A DNA stretch of 64,000 nucleotides from Euglena gracilis (GCA_039621445.1 CP154954.1:61005858-61069857); one strand, 5' to 3'. Numbered from the stretch's first letter, positions 1 to 12,943 are shown. Notes: a model not told the origin generated them from the letters alone. Numbers and translations are program-made.

Positions 1-148
1 CAAAAGAAACCAGGTAAGCCCTAAAGGTCACACTTGCACTGTACAGCATGGTGAGCTCTTGCAGTAACACCAAAGGGCTGAAAGCCCAAAACTGCGACAG
101 CAAGTTGAACTGCTTGATCTGTGAGGTGTGCTTTCTTTCTTGACCTTG
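1..148. other. Left flank of the tandem array
   Basis: No gene seen. This stretch precedes only copy 1; in copies 2-4 the base at 149 is joined to the C-rich end of the previous unit. The part around 100-130 resembles 41970-42010 (both contain an ACAGCAAGTTG core followed by a short divergent run), so an older dispersed repeat underlies both places. Confidence 0.5.
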
Positions 149-347
149 AAACTTGAATACTTCTGCCTGCACCAGCAGGACTTCTTCTGCTTGCACCAGC
201 AGGGCTGTGAGTAACTTTCGATCATAGTTTAATTCTTGACTTGGATATTTGACCCCACCAGGGGCTTTCAATTGTCCGCCATACATTATGCGAAAAAAAT
301 GGGCATCCAGAAAGACACTCAGAAAATATCAGTTTCAGTTTATAAAC

Positions 348-745
348 AAACGGTGGTGGGGCGAACCGAGTCCACCGACCAGTGGCACAACCTAGTGGAT
401 TTGACGAATTCAGGGGAGAGAGGCTGTATACAGAAGAAAATGTCTGTGTGAGGTGCACGGGGGTGGTGGCAGGTAAGAAGGGTGAGCTTAGCTAAGGGAA
501 CTCGACGTGCTGCGGGTGCACAGGTAGTTTGTAACGCTGTTCCCGACCGCGCAATTCGGATCGGTCGCTGAGCTCTCTCTTGCGTGAGCAAGGCGTGACT
601 TGTCCAACACTTATCCACCGACTGGTGCATTTGGGATCTGGATTGGGTGGCCGGGCCCTTCCGTTTCACGTGCTTACTAAACGGTGGTGGGGTGAGCCGA
701 GTCCACCGACCAGTGGCACAGCCCACTGGATTTGACAGGTTGCAC
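348..745 (+). repeat. Direct repeat pair within each 5.36-kb unit
   Basis: Two imperfect copies of about 67 bp, at 348-412 and 678-745, both beginning AAACGGTGGTGGGG and containing CCGACCAGTGGCAC. They recur at the same places in all four units. Function unknown. Confidence 0.8.
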
Positions 746-2211
746 AGTGAGGTGACGTACAAAACGGGCTGTGGCCATGCTTCAGGGGTAAGGTGGTCAG
801 GTGAACCCGGAATTGGCCATGTAGGGGCCAGGGTCCGAGGGGTGAGGTGGCAGGGAGCAGGCGGGGTGAGGTGACATTGATGGGGGCAGGCTGTTCCCCG
901 GTGTTCCGAATGGAGGTTTCGGGTTCGTCCGACCTTACGGCGTTCTCTCAGGTGTGTTTACCATGTTGCCTCTACGGGACAGAGCCAAAAACACCGGCCC
1001 TTGGTGGCCAGTGTATGCTGCCTTGGCTTGGCATCAGCGGCCACAGGTGTTTACATGGTGTTCGCCCAAACCCTATTTTACTCCGTGGCATATGGGGTGT
1101 GGGTAGTGAGGTCCACGTCGCCTGATGGCTCCGCCACTGCCCTCCAAGCCAGCTGGCGAGCCAACTCTCTGGTCAACGTTAGACTCAGCGCTTGCCATAC
1201 CGTGGCCTCTGACGATCGTCGTTGAGGAACATCGGTCTGCGCCAACACAGTGCGGAGGCACTTGGATATGACGCTTATTCCTTCAGGGCTCCACCCTCCC
1301 CGAGGGCTGCTTGCACCCCAGCGCTGGAACCTTTCCATGGCATTTGGACTAGGACTTTTTTGAGGTGGGTCGGGCTATTCAAGGCCTCCGTGGACGGCGA
1401 GTCATGACCCCTTGGCACCGTCCACCACCGGCTTCCACGTTTTCACAGGTTTCCTGTCCGGGTGAGAGGAGGAGTGATCGCGAGAGTAACAAGGGTCTCT
1501 TCCCACCATACCACCCTCGGGACGCGGGGTGTCGTTATGCGTTGCACGACCCCACTTTTCATGGAGCACCTTTGTCCCCAGGCCATGCTCACCCCAAGGC
1601 GCTTTGGCTTCTCCAGGGGCTCACATGGGCCTGACTGTACATTGAGCCACCATGCGCGGTTGCCTCATCAGCATCGACCACGTTTAGGAGACCGGCTGGT
1701 GACGCAGTCGATAGCGATCCTCGACACCGGTGCGCCGCACTCCGGTGCCACCCAGAAGGGGCCAGAGCCCCCGCTAAACCACCCAGGTTTCCCCGGGGGA
1801 GAACCGACGTTCTGATCCGCAGCCCCCTGCCGGGGGCATACGAACTTTGACCGTTCTCACCAGCCTTGCCTGTTCACCTTGGGTGAAGCCCCAGTAATCT
1901 GGTGCCCAAGGCTAGGTGAGGGCCGTCACCCCCGTACCACCACCCAGGCCACTTATCCCCCAGGGTATAGCGAACGCTGCTGCAAGTGCGTCGCACCCCG
2001 AAGGCCGCCCGACCTGATGGCCGACTAGCGTGTCCCACTGCACCGTGTTGATTCACGGTTGCTATCGGGTGCTGCCGTTCCGAAGGCCTCCCCTCTTCCG
2101 CGTAGCACCCCGAGGACCCTTGCGGGCCCGCCGCTCGCTGTTAAGGACTAGGTATCGTGCCGCCCACGCCTAACCCATCCTGCCGCTCGCTCCCCCATCC
2201 CTCCGAAGCAA
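746..2211. other. Unit segment without a recognised gene (copy 1)
   Basis: Several frames are open for 60-120 codons but none matches a family I know. The equivalent stretch is present in the other units (about 6112-7577, 11478-12943, 16839-18304). Because the units are near-identical recent duplicates, their similarity says nothing about selection. One plus frame at 1462-1815 contains ILDTGAPHSG, which resembles a retroviral protease active site but lacks the rest of the fold. Confidence 0.5.
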
Positions 2212-2700
2212 TCAACCACAAACGGGATGAACGTCCATCACACCCGTTCGCAGGTGGCTGCATACTTGCGTTTTTTGTCTCCCTCTTGTAATTCGTGCCA
2301 CCGTGCCAAGGCGTCCATTGAGGAGACCGGGTTTGCTGGTTGCAACGGGTGGTGGATGGTGACATCCACTGCAGCAGGTCCGTCCACGTCGAATCTCGTG
2401 ATGAAGACACCTCCAGGTCTCGTCCGGGTGTCTGCCACCTCTTCTCGTCGATCCATGAAACTGGCCCTTCTCGCCAGGTCCAAAACGAACGTGTGGAGGG
2501 CGCCATGTCGCCGCAAAGTGTTGTTTTTGGGACAGCAGACCAGGTGATTTTTTCCAACATCCATTTGTTGGTGGCAGCGGGGGCATTCCGTCAAGGAACC
2601 ATCTGTCGTTGTGGGGCAAACTTGGGGCCCCAAGAACCACTGAGTCAGGGCTCTGAATTCTGTCGGTGGGACGAGGGTTTTCAGGCGGGTGGAGGGTTTG
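2212..2700 (-). pseudogene. LINE 3' fragment, zinc knuckle and endonuclease-like tail (copy 1)
   Basis: The minus strand encodes CPRCHQQMD, then a His and a Cys completing a CCHC-like knuckle, then RRHGALHTF, and after about 50 residues a DVTIHHPL stretch followed by KRKYAATCE. This order (CxxC...H...C, RRH, DVTxxxP, KRxKY) is typical of the C-terminus of LINEs with a restriction-like endonuclease region after the reverse transcriptase. The frame shifts near 2238, where the conserved continuation moves into another frame. The RT is absent, so this is a 5'-truncated insertion lying antisense to, and just upstream of, gag of chromovirus A. Confidence 0.6.
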
Positions 2701-2737
2701 ACCGCTGACCACGCCATGGCGTGCGGCCTCCGCTGGC

Positions 2738-4045
2738 ATGCGAAACGATGGACGAATTTCTGCGTTGTTGGAAAAGTCAACCGCGGAAAATTGGCGCACC
2801 ACCGCGGAAACCCCCACCAAGACACCCCACCAATTGCAAACTGTCTCAAACGCAGTAAAAGCGCTTGCGGGTCAACTCCGGAATGTAGAGGAATCCCAAG
2901 GAAAGCCTGTCCAAGATTTACACTTGGTTTCTGAAAAGTTGCCACACTTGGAAGATTTTTCCCGTTACCGCAAACGCATTAGGCATTTGGAGACTAAGAT
3001 TGACCGTATTTGCGGCCAACTCCAGTTGGTGGAACATTTGGAAGAAACGGTGCATGACTTGTCCGCGAGTTTGGAAAAATGTCCACTCCGGTACCGGTTG
3101 TGCCACCACCCACCGCGGTAAGCGCTGCGGTTGGTATTCCAAATGTCCCGGAATCGCGTTCTCAAATTACCGTTTCTGAAGTAGGAACCCCTCCATCCAC
3201 CGCGAATTTGGTACAACCACCCGCATAAACGCGAATTGTACCACCTTTGCTTTTGCCCACACCACAAACCCACTTTTCACTGGACATTTCCTATGAGGAA
3301 ATTGATCCAGCGCTCCAGAATTCGAGTCTCCACCAAGAAATCCAACATTCCAACGTTGTACGAGGAATGAGCCTACACCCCACACCTGGTATTGGTCATG
3401 TGTCGCATTCGCGATCATACCAACCACCAACGTATTCTGGAATACCAGATGACCCATCGGGTTTTCGGCGGGAGACCCGCCCCACCGGGAGAATTTCACC
3501 ACATTTTTCGCAATTCCCGCAAGAAAATCCTGCAACCCCTACACTTGGTGCAGGAAATCCTGCACGGGGTGTACATAGAGCGGAAAATCCGCGAAACGTG
3601 TTTGGTGTTAAGAATTACCCGGACGCAAACCCTTGGAATACCACCGAGGGTCAGCGGGTTACACTGAGAGATTTTAAGGGTACCATCGCAATCGCGAACA
3701 AGGTGAAACCCCAATGGGACGGGGATCCAACCACATGGAGACAATTTTTTCGGGACTGGGAGTATTACTGGGGACTAAAAGGACCACCCAAGGCCCGAAT
3801 CCCGAGGTAGTCAAGATGAAATTCATCGATTGCCTACCGAGGGAGGAGCGAGAACGCGCACGCAATTTGGTGATACGTAATGGCGTATCATTCGATGACC
3901 TGGTTGAGCAATACGCATCAACCAACTCAAGTCTGGTCACCAGGATTACCCTGGAGAATAAACGGTAACAATGCGCACCATCGGATTGCAAATGGAAAGC
4001 CATTGACCTTTAGTATGCCAAATGGTTAGCACTTGCTTCCAAAGT
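2738..4045 (+). pseudogene. gag of chromovirus A, frameshifted (copy 1)
   Basis: N-terminal coiled-coil frame (2738-3121), then a Pro/Thr-rich linker in another frame, then a capsid-like segment with KPQWDGDPTTWRQFFRDWEYYW, characteristic of Ty3/gypsy Gag. The capsid frame moves again near 3800 and continues KMKFIDCLPREERERARNLV through DDLVEQYA to about 4045. A stop (TAA near 3226) and at least two frameshifts make it non-functional. The start is uncertain because a truncated LINE abuts it upstream. It is fused directly to an integrase remnant; protease, RT and RNase H are deleted. The TAG at 4011 replaces a Trp codon that survives in copy 4. Confidence 0.7.
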
Positions 4046-4290
4046 TGATGAACTTAGCGAAAACTTGTGCGGTTTACTCGGAATTGAGCAACATTTTTCC
4101 ATTGTATACCGACCCAAAGGCAATGGTAGAGCCGAGGCAGCCGTGAAATCTGTCGTGAATATGCTTCGCATTTCACTGGCTGACTCGCGCAGCAACTGTA
4201 TATCAGTGGTACCATGGTCTTTGTTTTATATCAACACCTTACCTGGGTTGGTATTACCTCACTCCCCCTATAAATTAGTTTTCGTACGGG
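4046..4290 (+). pseudogene. Integrase core remnant of chromovirus A (copy 1)
   Basis: Encodes LLGIEQHFSIVYRP, then NGRAEAAVKSVVNML, then PHSPYKLVF. This is the end of a Ty3/gypsy integrase catalytic core: the Glu of the DDE triad lies in GRAE, and HSPYKLVFGR is the usual motif that closes the core. The zinc finger and both catalytic Asp residues are missing, removed by the deletion that joined gag to this point. The frame is cut at 4290 by the LTR of element B. The GR motif reads VR here (GTA for GGA). Confidence 0.8.
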
Positions 4291-5115
4291 TGTTCGCCGG
4301 CCCCACCCCCTGTGCGCCGCCGGTCGCCCCCGCGACCGGCGAGTCCCGGTGGGCCGAGGGCCTGGGGGGTCCTCGCCGTCACGGAAAACCACCAACAGCC
4401 GGGGGTTGGTGTTTTCCGGGGTGGGGCCTGCGCTTTTCTCCGAGGGTTGGTGGGCTCAAGCCAACCCCCATTTGTTTCACTCAGGTATTTTCCCAAACCC
4501 CAGCCGGTGCGTAGGATCATTTTTTCAAGGGTTTCCGAAATTTTGGTGAAAATCGAAAAATCTGCAATTTGCAATGAAATCGAACTTTTCTCTCTCAAAT
4601 CTCACTTTGCTATCTTTCTCTCTCTCACGCTCTCTTGCACAAACCAACCCACAAACCAACCCACTGAATCTGAAATGAATCCCAACCCACTGGAGAAGCA
4701 AACACACTGTTGGAAATCTGTGACAGTGACTGAATGTGATGGAAAAAACAACCTGGGGCAAGGAAGATGAGGTATAGGGGATAGGAGTGGCGGTGAGGGT
4801 GGCGGTGTTGTAGGGTCTCCTTCAAACCAATCCTTCAATGATTACAACCAACAATGTAATGACCAACAATGTAATTACCAACTCCAATTCAAAAATGTGA
4901 TTTATCAAATCCAATTCAATGTATTTACTCTTTGCCAAATGATGGGGAAAACCCCTCAAGTTCTGTGAAAAAAACAGAATTTGAAGGCGCAAAATTATTT
5001 GACCCGCTTCTAATTTCAATCCCGGGTTTTTTTTTTACTGATTGGCTGTACCCGCGGTGTTGGAATTTGCGCTTTCTGGCAATTTTTGGCTGCCGGCGAA
5101 AGCCGGCGGCCGACA
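4291..5115 (-). mobile_element. LTR of chromovirus B plus PPT (tandem copy 1)
   Basis: An 825-bp LTR, TGTTCGCCGG...GCCGACA on the plus strand, followed by the polypurine tract and about 398 bp of B's interior to 5513. It is an LTR duplicated with the unit and not an independent solo LTR: it has the same left junction as copy 4 and lacks a matching duplication on its right. Confidence 0.85.
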
Positions 5116-7577
5116 CCCCCTCCCTTGCGACCTTAGTCGGACACCAAAAATTTGCACCCCCCCCCGTTCCTCAACAACGGGGGTAAATACTCCATTCGGC
5201 ACTCTTTCATCCAAAGCCTGTGTCCCACACCCATTCTCCCTTGACTCAACAAATGGGAAACAAACCTCAGGGACTATGGCTTTCAAGTGCCTTCAAACCT
5301 TTGGGAAAGACTTGGTTCACCAACCAATGAATATTTGGCTGCCCCCCCCCCCCCCGCTTCTCACGGGTGGAATGAGGGTCTTCACCAAAATCTGCCCGCC
5401 CCACCTGTTTCAACGGGCTGGGGGATTCTTGTTTTAAAATTCGGTTGGTGCCCCCCCTCCTCGGGCCGGGGGGATTTTTGGTTCAAATTCGTCAAGCCCC
5501 CCCCCCTTCCTCGAAACTTGAATACTTCTGCCTGCACCAGCAGGACTTCTTCTGCTTGCACCAGCAGGGCTGTGAGTAACTTTCGATCATAGTTTAATTC
5601 TTGACTTGGATATTTGACCCCACCAGGGGCTTTCAATTGTCCGCCATACATTATGCGAAAAAAAATGGGCATCCAGAAAGACACTCAGAAAATATCAGTT
5701 TCAGTTTATAAACAAACGGTGGTGGGGCGAACCGAGTCCACCGACCAGTGGCACAACCTAGTGGATTTGACGAATTCAGGGGAGAGAGGCTGTATACAGA
5801 AGAAAATGTCTGTGTGAGGTGCACGGGGTTGGGGGCAGGTAAGAAGGGTGAGCTTAGCTAAGGGAACTCGACGTGCTGCGGGTGCACAGGTAGTTTGTAA
5901 CGCTGTTCCCGACCGCGCAATTCGGATCGGTCGCTGAGCTCTCTCTTGCGTGAGCAAGGCGTGACTTGTCCAACACTTATCCACCGACTGGTGCATTTGG
6001 GATCTGGATTGGGTGGCCGGGCCCTTCCGTTTCACGTGATTACTAAACGGTGGTGGGGTGAGCCGAGTCCACCGACCAGTGGCACAGCCTACTGGATTTG
6101 ACAGGTTGCACAGTGAGGTGACGTACAAAACGGGCTGTGGCCATGCTTCAGGGGTAAGGTGGTCAGGTGAACCCGGAATCGGCCATGTAGGGGCCAGGGT
6201 CCGAGGGGTGAGGTGGCAGGGAGCAGGCGGGGTGAGGTGACATTGATGGGGGCAGGCTGTTCCCCGGTGTTCCGAATGGAGGTTTCGGGTTCGTCCGACC
6301 TTACGGCGTTCTCTCAGGTGTGTTTACCATGTTGCCTCTACGGGACAGAGCCAAAAACACCGGCCCTTGGTGGCCGGTGTATGCTGCCTTGGCTTGGCAT
6401 CAGCGGCCACAGGTGTTTACATGGTGTTCGCCCAAACCCTATTTTACTCCGTGGCATATGGGGTGTGGGTAGTGAGGTCCACGTCGCCTGATGGCTCCGC
6501 CACTGCCCTCCAAGCCAGCTGGCGAGCCAACTCTCTGGCCAACGTTAGACTCAGCGCTTGCCATACCGTGGCCTCTGACGATCGTCGTTGAGGAACATCG
6601 GTCTGCGCCAACACAGTGCGGAGGCACTTGGATATGACGCTTATTCCTTCAGGGCTCCACCCTCCCCGAGGGCTGCTTGCACCCCAGCGCTGGAACATTT
6701 CCATGGCATTTGGACTAGGAATTTTTTGAGGTGGGTCGGGCTATTCAAGGCCTCCGTGGACGGCGAGTCATGACCCCTTGGCACCGTCCACCACCGGCTT
6801 CCACGTTTTCACAGGTTTCCTGTCCGGGTGAGAGGAGGAGTGATCGCGAGAGTAACAAGGGTCTCTTCCCACCATACCACCCTCGGGACGCGGGGTGTCG
6901 TTATGCGTTGCACGACCCCACTTTTCATGGAGCACCTTTGTCCCCAGGCCATGCTCACCCCAAGGCGCTTTGGCTTCTCCAGGGGCTCACATGGGCCTGA
7001 CTGTACATTGAGCCACCATGCGCGGTTGCCTCATCAGCATCGACCACGTTTAGGAGACCGGCTGGTGACGCAGTCGATAGCGATCCTCGACACCGGTGCG
7101 CCGCACTCCGGTGCCACCCAGAAGGGGCCAGAGCCCCCGCTAAACCACCCAGGTTTCCCCGGGGGAGAACCGACGTTCTGATCCGCAGCCCCCTGCCGGG
7201 GGCATACGAACTTTGACCGTTCTCACCAGCCTTGCCTGTTCACCTTGGGTGAAGCCCCAGTAATCTGGTGCCCAAGGCTAGGTGAGGGCCGTCACCCCCG
7301 TACCACCACCCAGGCCACTTATCCCCCAGGGTATAGCGAACGCTGCTGCAAGTGCGTCGCACCCCGAAGGCCGCCCGACCTGATGGCCGACTAGCGTGTC
7401 CCACTGCACCGTGTTGATTCACGGTTGCTATCGGGTGCTGCCGTTCCGAAGGCCTCCCCTCTTCCGCGTAGCACCCCGAGGACCCTTGCGGGCCCGCCGC
7501 TCGCTGTTAAGGACTAGGTATCGTGCCGCCCACGCCTAACCCATCCTGCCGCTCGCTCCCCCATCCCTCCGAAGCAA

Positions 7578-8066
7578 TCAACCACAAACGGGATGAACGT
7601 CCATCACACCCGTTCGCAGGTGGCTGCATACTTGCGTTTTTTGTCTCCCTCTTGTAATTCGTGCCACCGTGCCAAGGCGTCCATTGAGGAGACCGGGTTT
7701 GCTGGTTGCAACGGGTGGTGGATGGTGACATCCACTGCAGCAGGTCCGTCCACGTCGAATCTCGTGATGAAGACACCTCCAGGTCTCGTCCGGGTGTCTG
7801 CCACCTCTTCTCGTCGATCCATGAAACTGGCCCTTCTCGCCAGGTCCAAAACGAACGTGTGGAGGGCGCCATGTCGCCGCAAAGTGTTGTTTTTGGGACA
7901 GCAGACCAGGTGATTTTTTCCAACATCCATTTGTTGGTGGCAGCGGGGGCATTCCGTCAAGGAACCATCTGTCGTTGTGGGGCAAACTTGGGGCCCCAAG
8001 AACCACTGAGTCAGGGCTCTGAATTCTGTCGGTGGGACGAGGGTTTTCAGGCGGGTGGAGGGTTTG
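7578..8066 (-). pseudogene. LINE 3' fragment (copy 2)
   Basis: Same truncated LINE tail as at 2212-2700, carried in the second unit with the same frame break near 7604. It arose by duplication of the unit and not by a new insertion. Confidence 0.6.
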
Positions 8067-8103
8067 ACCGCTGACCACGCCATGGCGTGCGGCCTCCGCT
8101 GGC

Positions 8104-9415
8104 ATGCGAAACGATGGACGAATTTCTGCGTTGTTGGAAAAGTCAACCGCGGAAAATTGGCGCACCACCGCGGAAACCCCCACCAAGACACCCCACCAAT
8201 TGCAAACTGTCTCAAACGCAGTAAAAGCGCTTGCGGGTCAACTCCGGAATGTAGAGGAATCCCAAGGAAAGCCTGTCCAAGATTTACACTTGGTTTCTGA
8301 AAAGTTGCCACACTTGGAAGATTTTTCCCGTTACCGCAAACGCATTAGGCATTTGGAGACTAAGATTGACCGTATTTGCGGCCAACTCCAGTTGGTGGAA
8401 CATTTGGAAGAAACGGTGCATGACTTGTCCGCGAGTTTGGAAAAATGTCCACTCCGGTACCGGTTGTGCCACCACCCACCGCGGTAAGCGCTGCGGTTGG
8501 TATTCCAAATGTCCCGGAATCGCGTTCTCAAATTACCGTTTCTGAAGTAGGAACCCCTCCATCCACCGCGAATTTGGTACAACCACCCGCATAAACGCGA
8601 ATTGTACCACCTTTGCTTTTGCCAACACCACAAACCCACTTTTCACTGGACATTTCCTATGAGGAAATTGATCCAGCGCTCCAGAATTCGAGTCTCCACC
8701 AAGAAATCCAACATTCCAACCAACGTTGTACGAGGAATGAGCCTACACCCCACACCTGGTATTGGTCATGTGTCGCATTCGCGATCATACCAACCACCAA
8801 CGTATTCTGGAATACCAGATGACCCATCGGGTTTTCGGCGGGAGACCCGCCCCACCGGAGAATTTTCACCACATTTTTCGCAATTCCCGCAAGAAAATCC
8901 TGCAACCCCTACACTTGGTGCAGGAAATCCTGCACGGGGTGTACATAGAGCGGAAAATCCGCGAAACGTGTTTGGTGTTAAGAATTACCCGGACGCAAAC
9001 CCTTGGAATACCACCGAGGGTCAGCGGGTTACACTGAGAGATTTTAAGGGTACCATCGCAAACGCGAACAAGGTGAAACCCCAATGGGACGGGGATCCAA
9101 CCACATGGAGACAATTTTTTCGGGACTGGGAGTATTACTGGGGACTAAAAGGACCACCCAAGGCCCGAATCCCGAGGTAGTCAAGATGAAATTCATCGAT
9201 TGCCTACCGAGGGAGGAGCGAGAACGCGCACGCAATTTGGTGATACGTAATGGCGTATCATTCGATGACCTGGTTGAGCAATACGCATCAACCAACTCAA
9301 GTCTGGTCACCAGGATTACCCTGGAGAATAAATGGTAACAATGCGCACCATCGGATTGCAAATGGAAAGCCATTGACCTTTAGTATGCCAAATGGTTAGC
9401 ACTTGCTTCCAAAGT
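8104..9415 (+). pseudogene. gag of chromovirus A (copy 2)
   Basis: As at 2738-4045, plus a 4-base insertion near 8720 that adds a further frameshift in the Pro-rich linker; the capsid segment follows at about 9040-9340. Carries the same TAG as copy 1, near 9381. Confidence 0.7.
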
Positions 9416-9660
9416 TGATGAACTTAGCGAAAACTTGTGCGGTTTACTCGGAATTGAGCAACATTTTTCCATTGTATACCGACCCAAAGGCAATGGTAGA
9501 GCCGAGGCAGCCGTGAAATCTGTCGTGAATATGCTTCGCATTTCACTGGCTGACTCGCGCAGCAACTGTATATCAGTGGTACCATGGTCTTTGTTTTATA
9601 TCAACACCTTACCTGGGTTGGTATTACCTCACTCCCCCTATAAATTAGTTTTCGTACGGG
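9416..9660 (+). pseudogene. Integrase core remnant of A (copy 2)
   Basis: Same fragment as in copy 1, again with GTA before the ACGGG that abuts the B LTR. Confidence 0.8.
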
Positions 9661-10483
9661 TGTTCGCCGGCCCCACCCCCTGTGCGCCGCCGGTCGCCCC
9701 CGCGACCGGCGAGTCCCGGTGGGCCGAGGGCCTGGGGGGTCCTCGCCGTCACGGAAAACCACCAACAGCCGGGGGGTGGGTGTTTCCGGGGTGGGGCCTG
9801 CGCTTTCTCCGAGGGTTGGTGGGCTCAAGCCAACCCCCATTTGTTTCACTCAGGTATTTTCCCAAACCCCAGCCGGTGCGTAGGATCATTTTTTCAAGGG
9901 TTTCCGAAATTTTGGTGAAAATCGAAAAATCTGCAATTTGCAATGAAATCGAACTTTTCTCTCTCAAATCTCACTTTGCTATCTTTCTCTCTCTCACGCT
10001 CTCTTGCACAAACCAACCCACAAACCAACCCACTGAATCTGAAATGAATCCCAACCCACTGGAGAAGCAAACACACTGTTGGAAATCTGTGACAGTGACT
10101 GAATGTGATGGAAAAAACAACCTGGGGCAAGGAAGATGAGGTATAGGGGATAGGAGTGGCGGTGAGGGTGGCGGTGTTGTAGGGTCTCCTTCAAACCAAT
10201 CCTTCAATGATTACAACCAACAATGTAATGACCAACAATGTAATTACCAACTCCAATTCAAAAATGTGATTTATCAAATCCAATTCAATGTATTTACTCT
10301 TTGCCAAATGATGGGGAAAACCCCTCAAGTTCTGTGAAAAAAACAGAATTTGAAGGCGCAAAATTATTTGACCCGCTTCTAATTTCAATCCCGGGTTTTT
10401 TTTTACTGATTGGCTGTACCCGCGGTGTTGGAATTTGCGCTTTCTGGCAATTTTTGGCTGCCGGCGAAAGCCGGCGGCCGACA
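9661..10483 (-). mobile_element. LTR of chromovirus B (tandem copy 2)
   Basis: 823-bp copy in the second unit, differing from copy 1 mainly in homopolymer lengths and in a GGGGGGTGGGTG stretch near 9770. Confidence 0.85.
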
Positions 10484-12943
10484 CCCCCTCCCTTGCGACC
10501 TTAGTCGGACACCAAAAATTTGCACCCCCCCCCGTTCCTCAACAACGGGGGTAAATACTCCATTCGGCACTCTTTCATCCAAAGCCTGTGTCCCACACCC
10601 ATTCTCCCTTGACTCAACAAATGGGAAACAAACCTCAGGGACTATGGCTTTCAAGTGCCTTCAAACCTTTGGGAAAGACTTGGTTCACCAACCAATGAAT
10701 ATTTGGCTGCCCCCCCCCCCCCGCTTCTCACGGGTGGAATGAGGGTCTTCACCAAAATCTGCCCGCCCCACCTGTTTCAACGGGCTGGGGGATTCTTGTT
10801 TTAAAATTCGGTTGGTGCCCCCCCTCCTCGGGCCGGGGGGATTTTTGGTTCAAATTCGTCAAGCCCCCCCCCCTTCCTCGAAACTTGAATACTTCTGCCT
10901 GCACCAGCAGGACTTCTTCTGCTTGCACCAGCAGGGCTGTGAGTAACTTTCGATCATAGTTTAATTCTTGACTTGGATATTTGACCCCACCAGGGGCTTT
11001 CAATTGTCCGCCATACATTATGCGAAAAAAAATGGGCATCCAGAAAGACACTCAGAAAATATCAGTTTCAGTTTATAAACAAACGGTGGTGGGGCGAACC
11101 GAGTCCACCGACCAGTGGCACAACCTAGTGGATTTGACGAATTCAGGGGAGAGAGGCTGTATACAGAAGAAAATGTCTGTGTGAGGTGCACGGGGTTGGG
11201 GGCAGGTAAGAAGGGTGAGCTTAGCTAAGGGAACTCGACGTGCTGCGGGTGCACAGGTAGTTTGTAACGCTGTTCCCGACCGCGCAATTCGGATCGGTCG
11301 CTGAGCTCTCTCTTGCGTGAGCAAGGCGTGACTTGTCCAACACTTATCCACCGACTGGTGCATTTGGGATCTGGATTGGGTGGCCGGGCCCTTCCGTTTC
11401 ACGTGATTACTAAACGGTGGTGGGGTGAGCCGAGTCCACCGACCAGTGGCACAGCCTACTGGATTTGACAGGTTGCACAGTGAGGTGACGTACAAAACGG
11501 GCTGTGGCCATGCTTCAGGGGTAAGGTGGTCAGGTGAACCCGGAATCGGCCATGTAGGGGCCAGGGTCCGAGGGGTGAGGTGGCAGGGAGCAGGCGGGGT
11601 GAGGTGACATTGATGGGGGCAGGCTGTTCCCCGGTGTTCCGAATGGAGGTTTCGGGTTCGTCCGACCTTACGGCGTTCTCTCTCAGGTGTGTTTACCATG
11701 TTGCCTCTACGGGACAGAGCCAAAAACACCGGCCCTTGGTGGCCGGTGTATGCTGCCTTGGCTTGGCATCAGCGGCCACAGGTGTTTACATGGTGTTCGC
11801 CCAAACCCTATTTTACTCCGTGGCATATGGGGTGTGGGTAGTGAGGTCCACGTCGCCTGATGGCTCCGCCACTGCCCTCCAAGCCAGCTGGCGAGCCAAC
11901 TCTCTGGCCAACGTTAGACTCAGCGCTTGCCATACCGTGGCCTCTGACGATCGTCGTTGAGGAACATCGGTCTGCGCCAACACAGTGCGGAGGCACTTGG
12001 ATATGACGCTTATTCCTTCAGGGCTCCACCCTCCCCGAGGGCTGCTTGCACCCCAGCGCTGGAACATTTCCATGGCATTTGGACTAGGAATTTTTTGAGG
12101 TGGGTCGGGCTATTCAAGGCCTCCGTGGACGGCGAGTCATGACCCCTTGGCACCGTCCACCACCGGCTTCCACGTTTTCACAGGTTTCCTGTCCGGGTGA
12201 GAGGAGTGATCGCGAGAGTAACAAGGGTCTCTTCCCACCATACCACCCTCGGGACGCGGGGTGTCGTTATGCGTTGCACGACCCCACTTTTCATGGAGCA
12301 CCTTTGTCCCCAGGCCATGCTCACCCCAAGGCGCTTTGGCTTCTCCAGGGGCTCACATGGGCCTGACTGTACATTGAGCCACCATGCGCGGTTGCCTCAT
12401 CAGCATCGACCACGTTTAGGAGACCGGCTGGTGACGCAGTCGATAGCGATCCTCGACACCGGTGCGCCGCACTCCGGTGCCACCCAGAAGGGGCCAGAGC
12501 CCCCGCTAAACCACCCAGTTTTCCCCGGGGGAGAACCGACGTTCTGATCCGCAGCCCCCTGCCGGGGGCATACGAACTTTGACCGTTCTCACCAGCCTTG
12601 CCTGTTCACCTTGGGTGAAGCCCCAGTAATCTGGTGCCCAAGGCTAGGTGAGGGCCGTCACCCCCGTACCACCACCCAGGCCACTTATCCCCCAGGGTAT
12701 AGCGAACGCTGCTGCAAGTGCGTCGCACCCCGAAGGCCGCCCGACCTGATGGCCGACTAGCGTGTCCCACTGCACCGTGTTGATTCACGGTTGCTATCGG
12801 GTGCTGCCGTTCCGAAGGCCTCCCCTCTTCCGCGTAGCACCCCGAGGACCCTTGCGGGCCCGCCGCTCGCTGTTAAGGACTAGGTATCGTGCCGCCCACG
12901 CCTAACCCATCCTGCCGCTCGCTCCCCCATCCCTCCGAAGCAA

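Larger units (their letters stand above)
149..5513. repeat. 5.36-kb tandem unit, copy 1
   Basis: First of four head-to-tail units. It starts at AAACTTGAATAC and ends in a C-run followed by TTCCTCG. It contains an unrecognised 2-kb stretch, an antisense LINE fragment, gag and partial integrase of chromovirus A, an LTR of chromovirus B and 398 bp of B's interior. It shares with copy 4 several bases that differ in copies 2 and 3 (for example GTGCTTACT near 670 and AATAAACGG near 3957), but shares with copies 2 and 3 the derived TAG at 4011 and GTA at 4284. Confidence 0.95.
5514..10880. repeat. 5.36-kb tandem unit, copy 2
   Basis: Second unit, length 5367. It carries a 4-base duplication (CCAACCAACG) near 8720 inside gag that the other copies lack. 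It shares several private bases with copy 3 (GTGATTACT near 6036, AACATTTCC near 6693, AATAAATGG near 9327), so copies 2 and 3 are sisters. Confidence 0.95.

Noticed and set aside
9435-10139. A 234-codon plus-strand frame combining integrase and a hydrophobic, low-complexity C-terminus (also in copies 3 and 4)
   Set aside because: Only the first 75 codons are integrase; the rest is an accidental reading of B's LTR.
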